From: Glandiceps talaboti
Lineage: Eukaryota; Hemichordata; Enteropneusta; Spengelidae
Direction of reading: 5' to 3'
DNA: 64,000 nucleotides
Assembly: GCF_964340395.1 (NCBI RefSeq)
Contig: NC_135560.1
Coordinates: 10,420,098 to 10,484,097 of the forward strand
Shown: positions 13,421 to 25,844 of the stretch, piece after piece
How positions within the stretch are numbered: the first letter of the stretch is position 1
Layout of the letters: the number at the start of each line of letters is the position of its first letter
Made by a program: the position numbers and the translations under genes
The notes under the pieces: model-generated
Databases searched by the model: none
The model's input: the letters and a program-made list of their open reading frames with translations, nothing else
What the model was told of the DNA's origin: nothing

Positions 13421-15595
13421 GTGAATGAATCTAATCTAATTGAAGTACATTGTACTACAACTATAAACTGACATGGGGTTCTCAAGTTTTCTTGCCTTGT
13501 AAACAAACTAGTTAATGACACTTTTTTGTTGTGGGCACCGGGTATGCGTGTAGTAACTCAACCAGGAAGAGAGAACAATACTGCTTAAAATTCTTAAAAT
13601 TCTGGAAAAACTGCAAATAGAGTTGTTCAATAGACACTGTACGTGGTATGTTTATAACATGTCAGTTAGACTTAGTAGTGTCTACTGTCGTAGATTATCT
13701 GCACAGCAATGAATATAAATCTGCTAAACGCTAAACAAAAGACGGCGATAATGACTGGAAGAGACAATTAGCGAATGTGATGTATGACGCCAACTTGTAT
13801 TTGAAACATAGAGGAGGATGAAAGTCAATTTCGTGACGTAAGCACACGTAAGACTTTTCTCAGATCTTTAGAGTTTGACGTACTATGTATGTATGTACTT
13901 ATGGTTATGTAAGAAGTTGCAATGCAGGTAGCTTTTGTAATACTAATGGCCCATAGTTCACTCCAGGGTCTAATGACCATACCTTAACAATGACCTTGAC
14001 GTGTTTCTGTCACCGTATACATATATGTAAGAAAATAAATGCCATGGCCATCAACAAACACATTGTTAACTCTGTGTGAAAGCATCCATTATGGTGAAAG
14101 TGATAGTGGAAAATGTATTGAAAACAGGGTGGTGAACAACAAAATGTACCAGGATCAAGCTTTCAAGTGGCAAAGTTTTTGGGTGATTCGAATTATTCTG
14201 ATTTCGAAATTTGAGGCACAGTCGTCTTTTATTAACGTACTTTTGGGGAGAGACCTCTTATGCATAGAGTTCAATACTAGACTTTTACCGCATTTTGTTA
14301 CAGAGCTCATCTGATGTGAACACATGTTGATTTAGTCAAATTACTTTAAAAACGGAATCATATTCATTAGGTGTGAGATCAATATTTCAATGTAGGATAA
14401 CAAACTAAATTCTTATACTTAGGCCTCAGACCCATCCCCCTTTCTAACTAAAATTGGCCAAAATTGAAAATTGCTTTAAACCAAACTACACAATCAATTT
14501 CAAATCAGTATGTGGTAGTATGTAGTGATATGAATATAAAGCCAGTGTGTAGTGAGTAAAAAATGGTTCTTTTGTCGACACTTTACTTTATTTTAGTGCC
14601 ATGCATTTACCATAGTGGAGATTCTTCAATTTCTCAATTTGACGACATTTTTAGAAATATTTGTATTTAGGGGTACAAAACATTCATTTAAAAGTAAAAT
14701 CGATTTTGTATTATGAGAACTAAAATGGCTCAAACCACCCCATCCCCAAAGTAAATTTAAATTTTTATCCTACATTGAACTATTGATCTCGCCCCTTGGT
14801 ACATAAATTTGACATTTAGTACATTCAGTATGTACAGTCTTGTTATTGGGGGTGTGTGGGGGGGGGGAGGGGGGGTATGAGTTACAAGACTTGTCAGTGT
14901 ACACCTAGACCACAGAAGTTGCCTTGCTCACTATCACCGGCTTGGCGAAATAGTACTGTCAAGACTGATAGCCACTACACTTGGTCAAGTCTACGGGATT
15001 TTTTTCAAGCTAAATATTTTTCGAAATACAAACGTGTACTGTCGTTCTCTTTCTTTTGTGTGAAATAGTCACCTGGGTGAATGGTGAGAACGCTTATAGC
15101 CCTAGGGAGACTACTCGTATTTTTTTCAATGAGTTGACCACGTTTTCCTTCACAAAATTCGAAATAACAAATCCAAACAATTGAAGATTATGAGACAAAC
15201 GAAATATCCCACGGACTGTACCAGTCTAGGTAACCACGTGTCTTAGCCATATTAGTACATGTATACGAAATCGCTGGATTTTGACATTGCCTTTCAAGGT
15301 ATGAATATCTATTCGTTACAGGACGTTAATATTCATAATGTCTACACTGTAAAATTAACAATAGAAGTTTTGTGGGTGTCTTAAGGAGTAGTAGTTAATT
15401 GGTACCACTTCCTCGATCTCTCGACTATCTGTCAGTTTAGTTTTACGTGCACTTTGTGTTCAACGGAAATCAAAGTCGCAGACTTACATATTATTTACAA
15501 GTGATATATCAAAAGTTGAAAATAAATTGATAAATGACAAGTTATTGGACAAAATACAGATTGAATTACAGTGTTAGACTAAACAGCCTACGTGA

Positions 15596-15596
<1 letters not shown>

Positions 15597-15670
<74 letters not shown>

Positions 15671-15828
15671 CTCGCTCTAGCCCTCTCTCTCTCGCTCTAG
15701 CTCTCGCTCTAGCGCTCTCTCTCTCTCACTCACTCACTCTCGCTCTCACTCTCTCTCTCTCTCTCTCTCTCTCTAGCTCTCTCTCTCTCGCTCTAGCGCT
15801 CTCTCTCTCACTCACTCTCGCTCTCTCT

Positions 15829-15881
<53 letters not shown>

Positions 15882-15900
15882 CCTCCCTCCCTCCTTCCCT
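15597..15900. repeat. (CT)n microsatellite, imperfect
   Basis: About 300 bases of CT with CGCT, CACT and CCCT interruptions. Confidence 0.97.
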
Positions 15901-17326
15901 TCAACGTCTATGGTACGGTTTAAATGAAATATGGATATGACTCAAATTGTTGAACTTAAAATGTAGGAAATTGTCTAGACTATACATTTGCAGCGTTATG
16001 TCGTCTCGTTAATGTGATACCGATGAAAACAATACATCCAAAGAAAACTACTGTTGCAATAGAATAATTTAGAAAACAGCACTTTCTAATTTGTAATTGC
16101 CGCATATATATTTGTAAGTGTGTCTCGTTCCAAACTACTGTTCCCCTATCGTTACGAAGGACCGTGTCCCAGCGCACTATCCGTAATACAAGCGGATTGT
16201 AAGTGCGAATGTCAATAGCCCAGTGCGTCAGACCACTAAGTTTATAACGCTTTGAAATACAGTTTTCTAAATACTAACGGTAAACCCAAACTACCTAATA
16301 TGCTGGTCCTGTTTCAAATTTGATATTCCTTCTATAATTATTACAATTGTTGTTGTACATAAGCTTTACCTTTGTGAACTATGCAAACGGGAAATACGCT
16401 CTTACGGTAATTACTGTTACAGTACCTGGTTTCAACATCAGATCTCAGGAAGTCTACTATAAATGGAAATGCACAATAAGTGATGTTTTATGGTGTATGT
16501 GGACTGATGATTACTACAATTAGCTATTTTCGAATGAACTAAAATTCTACGAGACCCCCCCCCCGAACCCTTCAATCATTTCTGAAATGTTGCTTACTTG
16601 CGTGCAAACATCACCACTGTTGTCTTTTCATTGTGATGAAGTTGTGATTTTCCTTTGATTTTCTTGAACTGGCTCCAATTCTCTTAAAGTGTCAGAATTC
16701 TTTAATATATAGTTATATGAAGAAGTGTGTAACATCCTTCGTTGAATAATACAGATGGCAACTGATGACATGTCTGTTTGACATAGAATCACACTTTTCA
16801 ACATCGTGCTTGGCAAGGACAAACGTTTCGGAAACCTTTCAATTGTAGAAACTCATCTTGACTCCAATGCCCCTACGACTTCCGTGACCACGAGACTGTA
16901 CATCATTGATTCGTGATTAATAATTGTGACACGGCCTGGTTGTGAGCAGCGATATAATGATGATGCCTTGGTACGTGCTCTTGTACACGACGTATAACAT
17001 CACATTAAATGTATGCGTTCTTCAGGTATACAGTTGACTATTAGAAAGTTGTTAAAAGTCGTGAGGTTATGCTATGGTGCCGGCAGTGTAAGAATTGAAA
17101 AAAAAAAACACTAATAGAGGTTACACCACGTTTCCAATGGCAACTAACATTGGCTAACAAGCCGTGTACGTAGCTATGGAAAGCTGCTTTATATCATTAC
17201 CAACAAAACAACAAATCAATTTAGCAATACTAGCTATCCATCATTATAATGAATCGACCACAATGATAATGATAATCTTCGTTTATCCGTGTGTTTCTGC
17301 TCTGTTGAAATACTGACACATCCTAG

Positions 17327-17431
<105 letters not shown>

Positions 17432-18056
17432 AAACTATATCCGAACTATCTCAACATTTGAAAGATTTAGATACAAGTTGCGAAAAAATACATTGTCCAT
17501 CAGACAATGACTAATAAAAATTAGTTTTTGGTAGAACCTGAATCCGGATATGGATTTTAGGAAAGTTGATTAGGTCATGACCTTACACAATCATCATCGA
17601 TGCGATATAAATCTCCAACTTTAGCCATGGGGGGGGGGTGAACCATGAAATCAATGAGCGCTCTATAAGTACCGCCTTATGACAAATGCAATGGCAGCAT
17701 CCTATGGTCACGTGCCTCTACATCGCTGTACAACAATCTCATTTCACGTAGTTCAAATAGTGACATTAATTTGTATTGACTGACCTCCATCTGGTAAATA
17801 TAAAGTGAGTCTAGTGGTGTAAGTGAATTGGCCTAGTTGTGTACATCGTAGCATGCGATTGTCTATTTTCAAGTTTGTGTTTGGAATAAAAGTTTATTTC
17901 GATACTACAAATACCAGAAGAATAGTAAATAATAAGTTAATATTATATACAACAACAGTTATATGAATATAACATCGACTGATGTACTATAAATGATATA
18001 CCTCAGTTTATGCATTGTACATAGCTACATGTAAGAAAACAGACACAGACATACGC

Positions 18057-18084
18057 ATACACACACACACACACACACACACAT

Positions 18085-18114
<30 letters not shown>
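18057..18114. repeat. (CA)n then (CG)n microsatellite
   Basis: CA run ending in a short GC alternation at about 18099-18114, a potential Z-DNA-forming sequence. Confidence 0.9.
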
Positions 18115-18115
<1 letters not shown>

Positions 18116-19009
18116 TACCCTTTTCAATGGGGTAATTTTACCTTTCACAAGTACGAGTAACAATATCATATGTCTCACAATATATAGTGAGTGCAGTGCA
18201 GACCAAAAACTCGTGGATAACCAAGCACTGAATCCACTCATTGGTTGTAGATTGGGTTGCATGGCATCTTTCTGGTAAGTCAGCTAACCAACAGGGGAGA
18301 AACACTTTTCTGATAATCTCATTAAACCAAACAACGTATATCTGTACTGCCTGAGTTTCTATGCATTCAATCCTGTCAATAGTAGAAATATGAACGTTGT
18401 TATACAGAGACGGTTTTTTGTATTATCTGTTACTGTAGTTCATATATAATTTGTAACTTTCATATTTGTTGAATTGTACAACTCTGATAACGTTTAGGTT
18501 TATCATAGACGTTGGTGGAGGGTCTATGGGTTTATTAGGAAAACAAACTGTGTGAGCTATTTTAGATTTAAAGACAAGCCGTTCGAAAGAAGACATTTTG
18601 GAAATGCCAGTACATATATGGCTAAGACCACTGCTTTACTATAATAGACTGAGTACCTAGGAGAAAATTGGTATTCGAGAGTTTTTTTTAGTGACTCAAG
18701 TTGCCATTGACTCCATGGAAATAAGCTACGTCCATCCCCACATTACATGTATCTGTTTATAAGACAAAGACGGGGTGTTTTAATGTGAATAATGAATCTT
18801 TGCCACAATATTTAATATTATTATACCCAAGTTACATGTAATAAGAAAAGTTATTAAACATTCCCCAAGTCTCAGACCAGAGAAATTGTAGTCTATATTG
18901 TGGTCAGAGCCTAATATGTGTAACGTGTATGTAGATGTATCGCTGTCACAGCATGGAAATCAATAGATAAACACTTGCCATATTTGGCAAGAGTCGATGA
19001 CGTACATAC

Positions 19010-20569
19010 CGGAATAGTATCCATTTGGTCAGGATATTGAAGATTGGAGTCAAAAACGTCAGGAACAAAAATAGAAGCCCTTTCGTAACAAGACTATTGT
19101 TCCGGGAATTTTCATCTACGTAACCTTCTAAATATGGAAAATAACAAAGTATACAAAAATACTTCCATTGAAAGCATGAATTATTATTATTTCTCATTAT
19201 GTCATTTGTTTATGAGTAAAAGTACTTCTTTTGTTTCAATGAAGTATTCGTTAGTGAAATAAAGAAGGGGGGCCGTCACTACAAGTTTTAGAGGAGTAAC
19301 ATTTAATCAAGTTAATGCAACAATAATTTTCATTTTTGAGTACTACTAAATTCCCAAAATACAGCAGTTGGGGTTTAAATTGACCCACTTTTTGTGTATC
19401 AAGGATACATATTTCGATTAAATAGTGTGTGTAGGATGTGTTACAATGAAATTCACTCAAGTTGCAAAAAAATGAGAACGGGTTCAGTGACAACTAGCTT
19501 AGGTGGTACTGTCACGGTGTTAAAACGTTACTATAGTTACTGAAGTCCAAGAGTCAAGTTTAAGTTTGATCACTGGCTTTCGACTGATTTTTGATAGGAG
19601 ATTTTTATTCAAAATAATGCTGTGTCCATTCCCTTATTTGTCATTATTCTGTACATCGACTTCAAGTCGGAGGGAGTCCCGGTTACAAAGTTGGTCTGTA
19701 AGATACGACCCCGGGGGATACGATGTCACCCTGGCAGGTACCACTTCACGAAAGACAGGGCTGAATGACAAGACATGTCTCACAGTATATTACTAGTCTT
19801 TTACTCACTGAATATAAAAACTTACCGAAATTGGCCAAGATATTGATAATGTCATCAATGACATACATATTGACGACGTGAAATAGTAGGTAAGCGGCCA
19901 ATGTGGGTACGATGTCTACAGCGCCCCCAGGCGTCTGTCCGATGAACAAATCCTGTAGTTGGTCGTAGACGTATATATTGACTATAGAGAATGCCGTCAC
20001 TGCAATCTGAACAGTAGAAATCAACAGAAAAATACTTAGATATAGATGGAGTGTCACCTGGCCTGGACTGATCAGACAGGTGATTTCACAGCAACCTGCT
20101 GAGCTTGGAATTCGAACTACGCACATAACTTGATTTGTAGACCACTACGATACTCATGATTATCAGGTACTAGTATTCAATCATGGAAAAAAATGACCAA
20201 ACAATGCGCGCGATAAAAAAAAATTGATAACGCCTTCTATTTCAGTAAGCTATTCCACAAAATATTTGGTCATCTACACAGATGAATAAAGCAACATGAC
20301 CAAGTACTAGGAATACAATATTTTGCACAGAAATATCAAGTTTCCCTACTGTCATTGGAATAAGCATCTTGAGGGTAGAGAACACTACTGGAAGTGGACG
20401 AACTTCTTCGACTGAGTCACCATTTAGTACACTATGAACAGAGGGTGCTCGTCTTAAACCATCGCGGTCTCCTGATTCCAACGTACTACCACCATAAAGT
20501 CTCACCTAGAATATAAACATCATTGATCTTATGTAAGTGTTCATATATTTTTTTTAAAATCATAAATAG

Positions 20570-20623
<54 letters not shown>

Positions 20624-20625
20624 TA

Positions 20626-20674
<49 letters not shown>

Positions 20675-21248
20675 GTACAGTGAGAGAGTGGAGAGAGGTC
20701 TTGTAAATATGATGTTGATAAGAACTTACCTCTGGCCCTGAAATAGGGAGTTCTGAAATTGTTTTGACACGTTGGAATCTTTCATATTCTGCAAGGGAGC
20801 AGCAAGATCGAGTTGCCATGGTGACATGTTCCCTAAAAACAAAAGATTTCACACTTGTAGACATTGGAATATTCCTGTATTGATCGTTTACATCGTTACC
20901 GTAGTAAGTTTGACGGTAGTTTTGTGGCTTTGACAACTCGGAGAAGCAGTGACAGGAACGAGAGGATTTCGGGGCAATACTTGTTGATGTACGAGTAGAT
21001 GATGTGGTAGCCACTGAGACGCGTTGGTTGGTGGATGTACGAAGTTCCATCCGGGTGAGGATTCCAGGAGTTACCGCCATTTCAGCCATGATAACATCGA
21101 ACGTAGGTTTACTTTCTACAGATGATAATTTTAAATAAGGGACTGTGTGTGTGTAAACGCCAGTTTTACCATGCTTCGGGTTCCGTCCATTGTCATTAAT
21201 TGTTGAGTGTCCACCAAATGGGTATGCGTTGCCTGCATAGGGGGTGGG

Positions 21249-21337
<89 letters not shown>

Positions 21338-21832
21338 TCCAATGAAACAGCTACAGTATTATAACGTCATAGATACTGTACGCGATGAGTGTTCGATTGA
21401 TGAACATAATATCGAGACTCAGATAGCTATAGATGCAAAAAAGAAACATTGTCTATCCGCCAACATAACGTGGTACATGTACTTAAATGTGAAAATTTCT
21501 ATGCATCAAAATAAACCACAGTACATGTATATAGTGCTGTGCTATGACGTTGTCAACGTACGCGTGTTGCATCACAATGTACTTACAGTACTATAGGTGA
21601 TATGATAGCACTTACCCGATTTCTGCCGTGTAGGCCTGTATGTACAGGACGTCGATTTATTCTTGATGTAGCGAACGAAGAAAGTGACGTACGTGATGAT
21701 GGTCAATATAACCATTCCCACGTACTCTGTACATAGTACGATGTGATCACAGTTAACTACAGGTATTGTAAAAAAAAGAACACCATTGCGTTGAGAGTTT
21801 AGCTGGATCTCAACGTGCTGTTCGGTTTCCAC
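19010..21832 (-). CDS. Unrecognised multi-pass membrane protein, 5' five exons
   Basis: I do not recognise this family. Five exons join in phase on the - strand: 21616-21832, 20730-21115, 20278-20505, 19826-20006 and 19010-19127 (376 residues so far). Start is ATG 21832. Seen: one hydrophobic helix near the N-terminus (YVGMVILTIITYVTFFVRYI, about 38-57); a long Ser/Thr-rich loop of roughly 200 residues with no obvious helix; a helix crossing the exon 3/4 junction (about 264-288); further hydrophobic stretches in exon 4 (VPTLAAYLLFHVVNMYVI); and GLLFLFLTFLTPIFNILTKWILF in exon 5 (about 352-374). The exon 3 donor (TGT|GTAGAT) is weak but is the best in-frame choice before a stop. Exon 5 ends in phase 2 (CG|GTATGT), so at least one more exon lies to the left; I could not find it. 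Product and topology unknown. Confidence 0.55.
19693..19785. mobile_element. Diverged foldback repeat family A
   Basis: GTCTGTAAGATACGACCCC at the left and ...CTCACAGTATAT at the right resemble the arms of family A, with heavy divergence in the middle. Confidence 0.3.
20573..20671. repeat. (GA)n / (CA)n compound microsatellite
   Basis: GA tract followed by CA tract, in the intron between exons 2 and 3 of the membrane-protein gene. Confidence 0.97.
21252..21332. repeat. (GA)n microsatellite
   Basis: Pure GA tract of about 80 bases in the first intron of the membrane-protein gene. Confidence 0.97.
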
Positions 21833-21937
21833 GGAGAGTTCTATTTAGTATTTATACTTTATAGTTAAATGTTCAGCGTTCTATTTCCCAAAGTTCAATG
21901 CGCCATGAAGGTACGGAATTCGGTGTTTTATCCAGTT

Positions 21938-22203
21938 TAGGGGAAAACCATTTGATTTCGGGGGGGGGGGGGTATTGCAGCAAGTCCTGTATCAAATTAT
22001 TTTTTCCATATGCAGAAGTAATGCAAATTTTGTTTTTCTCGGGTACCAATTTTGTAGCACATCTCAACATGGTTTTTTTCCTTCAGTGTCCGCTGAAACA
22101 ATTTTTTTTTCAAGCCATTACGGGTTCAAATTATTTGTTTTTCTCCTCCTTCGCCTTCACCTGCCGACTATCCCCCCCCCCCCAAATGAAATGGTTCTCT
22201 CCA
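21938..22203. mobile_element. Foldback element with G-run arms (family H)
   Basis: The left end reads GGGGAAAACCATTTGATTTC followed by twelve or so G; the right end is the inverse (a C-run then AAATGAAATGGTTCTC). The roughly 265-base unit has no coding capacity. It lies just upstream of the membrane-protein start. Confidence 0.65.
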
Positions 22204-22886
22204 TAGAATGTTTACCTGGAATTTTAGAAACAATGCGGTTACCCAGACTCTGGCCGCTGAGGGCTCTGCTTACGAGACCTCTCGTTTGCAATTGATAGGA
22301 TGGGGGTGCGACTCTGTGGGGGGGGGGGCGCCATGAAATTTCTGATGGCCTGAAAGGGGGGGGGGGGCACGAACTATTTTGGTCAAGATTTGAACCAAAC
22401 TTAACCTCAGGAGCGGTTGTTTACTGAGTACATATTCCTTATGTTACAGCTGAACACGAGAGAAAGACGTGGGAGGCATCAACGTACACCAGATGCTAAT
22501 TTCTGCAATCGGCTATTCATACCGCCACCTAGTGGTCAGTTGTAACTATGGAATTTGTCATTTTGCTCTTGATGGAAGATCGTCAACCACATCGACAGAT
22601 CGAAAGCTCAATGCAGAAAACTTTGAACTGCTTGTACGTTATAACATTTGTGAATCATTTGAGCTACCGACTGATCAACATTTTTGGTCAATTGAATTGA
22701 ATTTTTTTTTATTCTGAAAAGTTTTGGAAAACCCGTCTTTTCTTGCGTACGCACAACTGAAGCAACTTGATTTTCTTGGGTAATCCGAAACGATTCACAC
22801 CACGCTAAAGTACCATAGACGTCTACAGAAGTACAAAGTGAATGAATGATAAATCTACACCATGTAATTCAGGCATATATACAAAT
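22204..22886. other. Intergenic stretch upstream of the membrane-protein gene
   Basis: Several G-runs (22317-22328, 22358-22367) and no recognisable exon. The 82-residue frame at 22469-22717 has no family features. This separates the 5' end of the membrane-protein gene from the 3' flank of KHDC4. Confidence 0.45.
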
Positions 22887-22892
22887 TTTATT
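22887..22892 (-). terminator. Candidate poly(A) signal, KHDC4
   Basis: AATAAA on the - strand, about 2.95 kb past the KHDC4 stop. Other AATAAA sites lie nearer, for example at about 24560, so the cleavage site actually used is unknown. Confidence 0.25.
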
Positions 22893-22922
22893 GGACGTAT
22901 ACAGACCTAATAGGCAAAATAT

Positions 22923-23011
22923 TAGTCTGTAAGGTACGCCGTGACGGGGCGCCCTCACACATCGGTCAACCCCTCCGGTGAGGGCGGAACGTCACGCGTA
23001 TCTTCCAGTCG
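22923..23011. mobile_element. Foldback repeat family A, copy 3
   Basis: Best-preserved member: left AGTCTGTAAGGTACGCCGTG, right GTCACGCGTATCTTCCAGTC, with CGCCCTCACACATCGG and GGTGAGGGCGG inside. The two halves are near inverted complements. Confidence 0.7.
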
Positions 23012-25844
23012 AGTAAAATATGTGCCAAGATTGAAACTGTAAGAGATAACACAGATTATGCTACAATGGAAAGTGCTACATTGCCAAAATATAGTGAAAT
23101 AACTGTTGCATCTAAAATGAATGATTACATAGCTTTAGACATCTTGCAGTATTACAAGTTCATTTCGAATTACAAACTCAGCGAGTCGCCGATTGCTTGA
23201 ACACATGATGATCACACTGTCTCCAGTCGCTTTTTGATTCCACAAGTCAACTCAATGGAAATACCAGCTTGTCGGCATTACAACCCATGAAAAAACACCG
23301 GTGCATTTGCTTGTTTGTGGTTAAACCAGGAGTGAGACAAGTTTCATGCAAAGACATGCAATGTAATTAGTGTTAGTAACTTTATCAAAGCATTAACACC
23401 ACAGGAACCCAGATCCCATACTTTTAACTTGTGGAAGATTACACATATAACATTGCGTACAAATGTTACCGTTACATTATAACTTCCACAAATATAAACA
23501 ATTGATAACAGAACCTACATCAGAAGCACCCACTATTGTTTTTGTAACAATTGTATTGTTGTTTTTACCTAATTTAGTCTCAGCATGAAGCCATTCCTTG
23601 GCTCACTTCATTCAAGCAAACGCATCGGTGTTTTTTCACGGGTTGTACTATATTTCATCTGATCCACTCGAGACGTTCACCTAGCTTTAAAATGTGTAAA
23701 GTGCATTACCTTACTGACTTACCAATCTTAAGACAAATCGCCATGTATCATTTTTACATCTCTTCCATCTACAGAAATCTAATGCATGCAACAGCATACA
23801 GTACATCTAATAATATCCGTTTCCACAGAACTGTTTTGGGTTTGACATTGAACAAAAGACACCACTGACAATTCCATGTAAAGCTTTCATCTGTGTGCAT
23901 ACAATAATACTTAAGTTGATGCATTCAGAAGTCAAAGAAACTGAATGAGAAAAAATTGTCGCCAATTCATTTGTCCTTGAACAAACCGCTCTACTAGTAG
24001 TAATTTCAATGTGAACATTTCATGAAAACGAAAAATGATAATTAGAAACACACTTCTAATGCATTTCTCCTTATTCCTTATTAATATAAAAATGCAACTT
24101 TCATATATATATTCACCATTATATACTTACCTGATAATTATCAACAGCCATTTCAATCTACTATTTATACACAAACAGTGGTGGCACAGTTCCAGCAGAG
24201 TGGACACACCTCCCTATTCTACTAGTCACATACAAGCGTCAGACATCTCACATCACCCTGGTACATTAAAGCGGCATGGTCTGCAACTTCTAAGTATTTT
24301 TCACCATTTTTGTTTCCAAATAAAAAGTTACTTGTACTTTACCCTTGGCTGTCACTTGTGTTATGACTATGTAGTCACTGGTGAACTCCTAGCATATTAA
24401 TTGCTGTGATACTGTATTCTCATATTCTATGAATAAAATGCCATCATTATATTCTTATACATTAGACTACAGTATCACAGCATTTTATATGGTAGGAGCT
24501 TTGCTAGTGGCTACTGGTTTTTAGACAAGTAATAGTGAATGGTAAAATATAAGTAACGTTTTATTTGGAAACAAAAATGTTGAAAAATACTTACAAGTTG
24601 CAGACCATGTCCCTTTAAGATTGCTAACATATCTCTGCCAAACTATAAGGTAAATGTCTTGGTATTCAGTTTTCATTTTTTTTTCCTCACAACTTTGATA
24701 ATTTTTTACAAGATATTGATTGTTTAGTGAACCATATCTACTGTTCTCCACACTCCTATTTTACCTATGGGTGATCTACATTTTAATCCTCTATCTACCA
24801 GGGGCAGGCTTTTGTACACAAAAAAGGTGCAAGTTGGGATGTAGAATTAAGTATCAAACCTCAGCTAGGTATTGTTTAGTGAATTGATTCAAGACAGGAT
24901 GACCGTACACCGTTAAAAAAATGATCACCTTCAAAATCTTGAAAACTATGGTTGAAATCCTAACAAGTAGTGGCAAACAAAACAAAAAAAGTAAAATTAA
25001 GATAGTAACTTCTGTTGTTACAGAGTCCTTTTTTTTTCATTTCTCTACCCTGCCATTATATTAATTTTCTGTACCACAAAAGCTAGTTAATTTTTCCTGG
25101 AAAACATATCACAATTTGTTCACAAAGTACAATATTTTTGTAAGATTGTAGTACTGTAGTACATTATCATTCATTTTAGTCGCATCCTTGTTATCGTATA
25201 AAAATTGATGTGAGCAATCTAGTACACGTACTAGTTATAAAATATATTAACTTAATAAAAAACCTTACAGTATCCGGAATAAGACCTTAGTTGTATGTAA
25301 AATGCACTGCTGTCATACAGGCTATCCCATAATTACGTTTAGTATCTGATCCTACTGGAAGTTCTCAAAAGACTAGAGCTTCATAGTTTAGTACCATGAT
25401 GATACTTGTGAAGTTAATGGAAATCAGCATAAAAGTTTTGCTCAGGACGTGGAAAAAAATGTCTGTGATGGATGCTAATATTGATTGTGACATGCAGTAT
25501 TGGTGGCACTTCCTTTCTCCAATTTGGAAAGAAAATGCCATCAACACCTCTTACAATCTATGTATGCCAGGGTCTACCACCATAAACTGATCTTATTGAT
25601 CTGCTAACAAGTCACCAGTCTCATCACGATTACTTACAGTAACAAATACTCTCGTAGACTAGGTACTAGTAACTTTAAATAGTCAAAGCAGAACATCTCA
25701 GAAATGTAAAATATTCAAAATTCAAGGTCTGTTCTTGAGAAATCTTAAAAAACGTGTTTTCTAACAGTTTAAAATGCTACCAGAAGACTAGAAGATTTAC
25801 TGATGTCATCTGTTGACACTGAGACTGAATAAGGACAAATGATG
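23012..25844. other. Probable 3' UTR and 3' flank of KHDC4
   Basis: AT-rich, no recognisable exon on either strand. It contains the foldback at 24264-24620. Assigned to the 3' UTR by position only. Confidence 0.4.
24264..24620. mobile_element. Foldback repeat family D (MITE-like)
   Basis: Arms at about 24264-24360 and 24527-24620 are inverted complements over about 95 bases; both carry CATGGTCTGCAACTT, AAGTATTTTTCA and TTTGTTTCCAAATAAAA. Pairing continues inward through GCTGTGATACTGTA (24402) and its complement (24470). Palindromic over some 355 bases. Confidence 0.8.

Noticed and set aside
15980-16177. Minus-strand frame ending in a single hydrophobic helix and basic tail (IATVVFFGCIVFIGITL)
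   Set aside because: Could be a terminal exon of the membrane-protein gene, but no acceptor in the required phase 2 gives this reading frame. Not supported.
18188-18274. Plus-strand exon-like segment (LVDNQALNPLIGCRLGCMAS) with AG before and GTAAGT after
   Set aside because: Good splice signals, but no partner exons on this strand and no family recognised. Left as unsupported.
22469-22717. 82-residue frame containing ACCGCCACCTAGTGG
   Set aside because: No family features; the motif looks like part of an old repeat.
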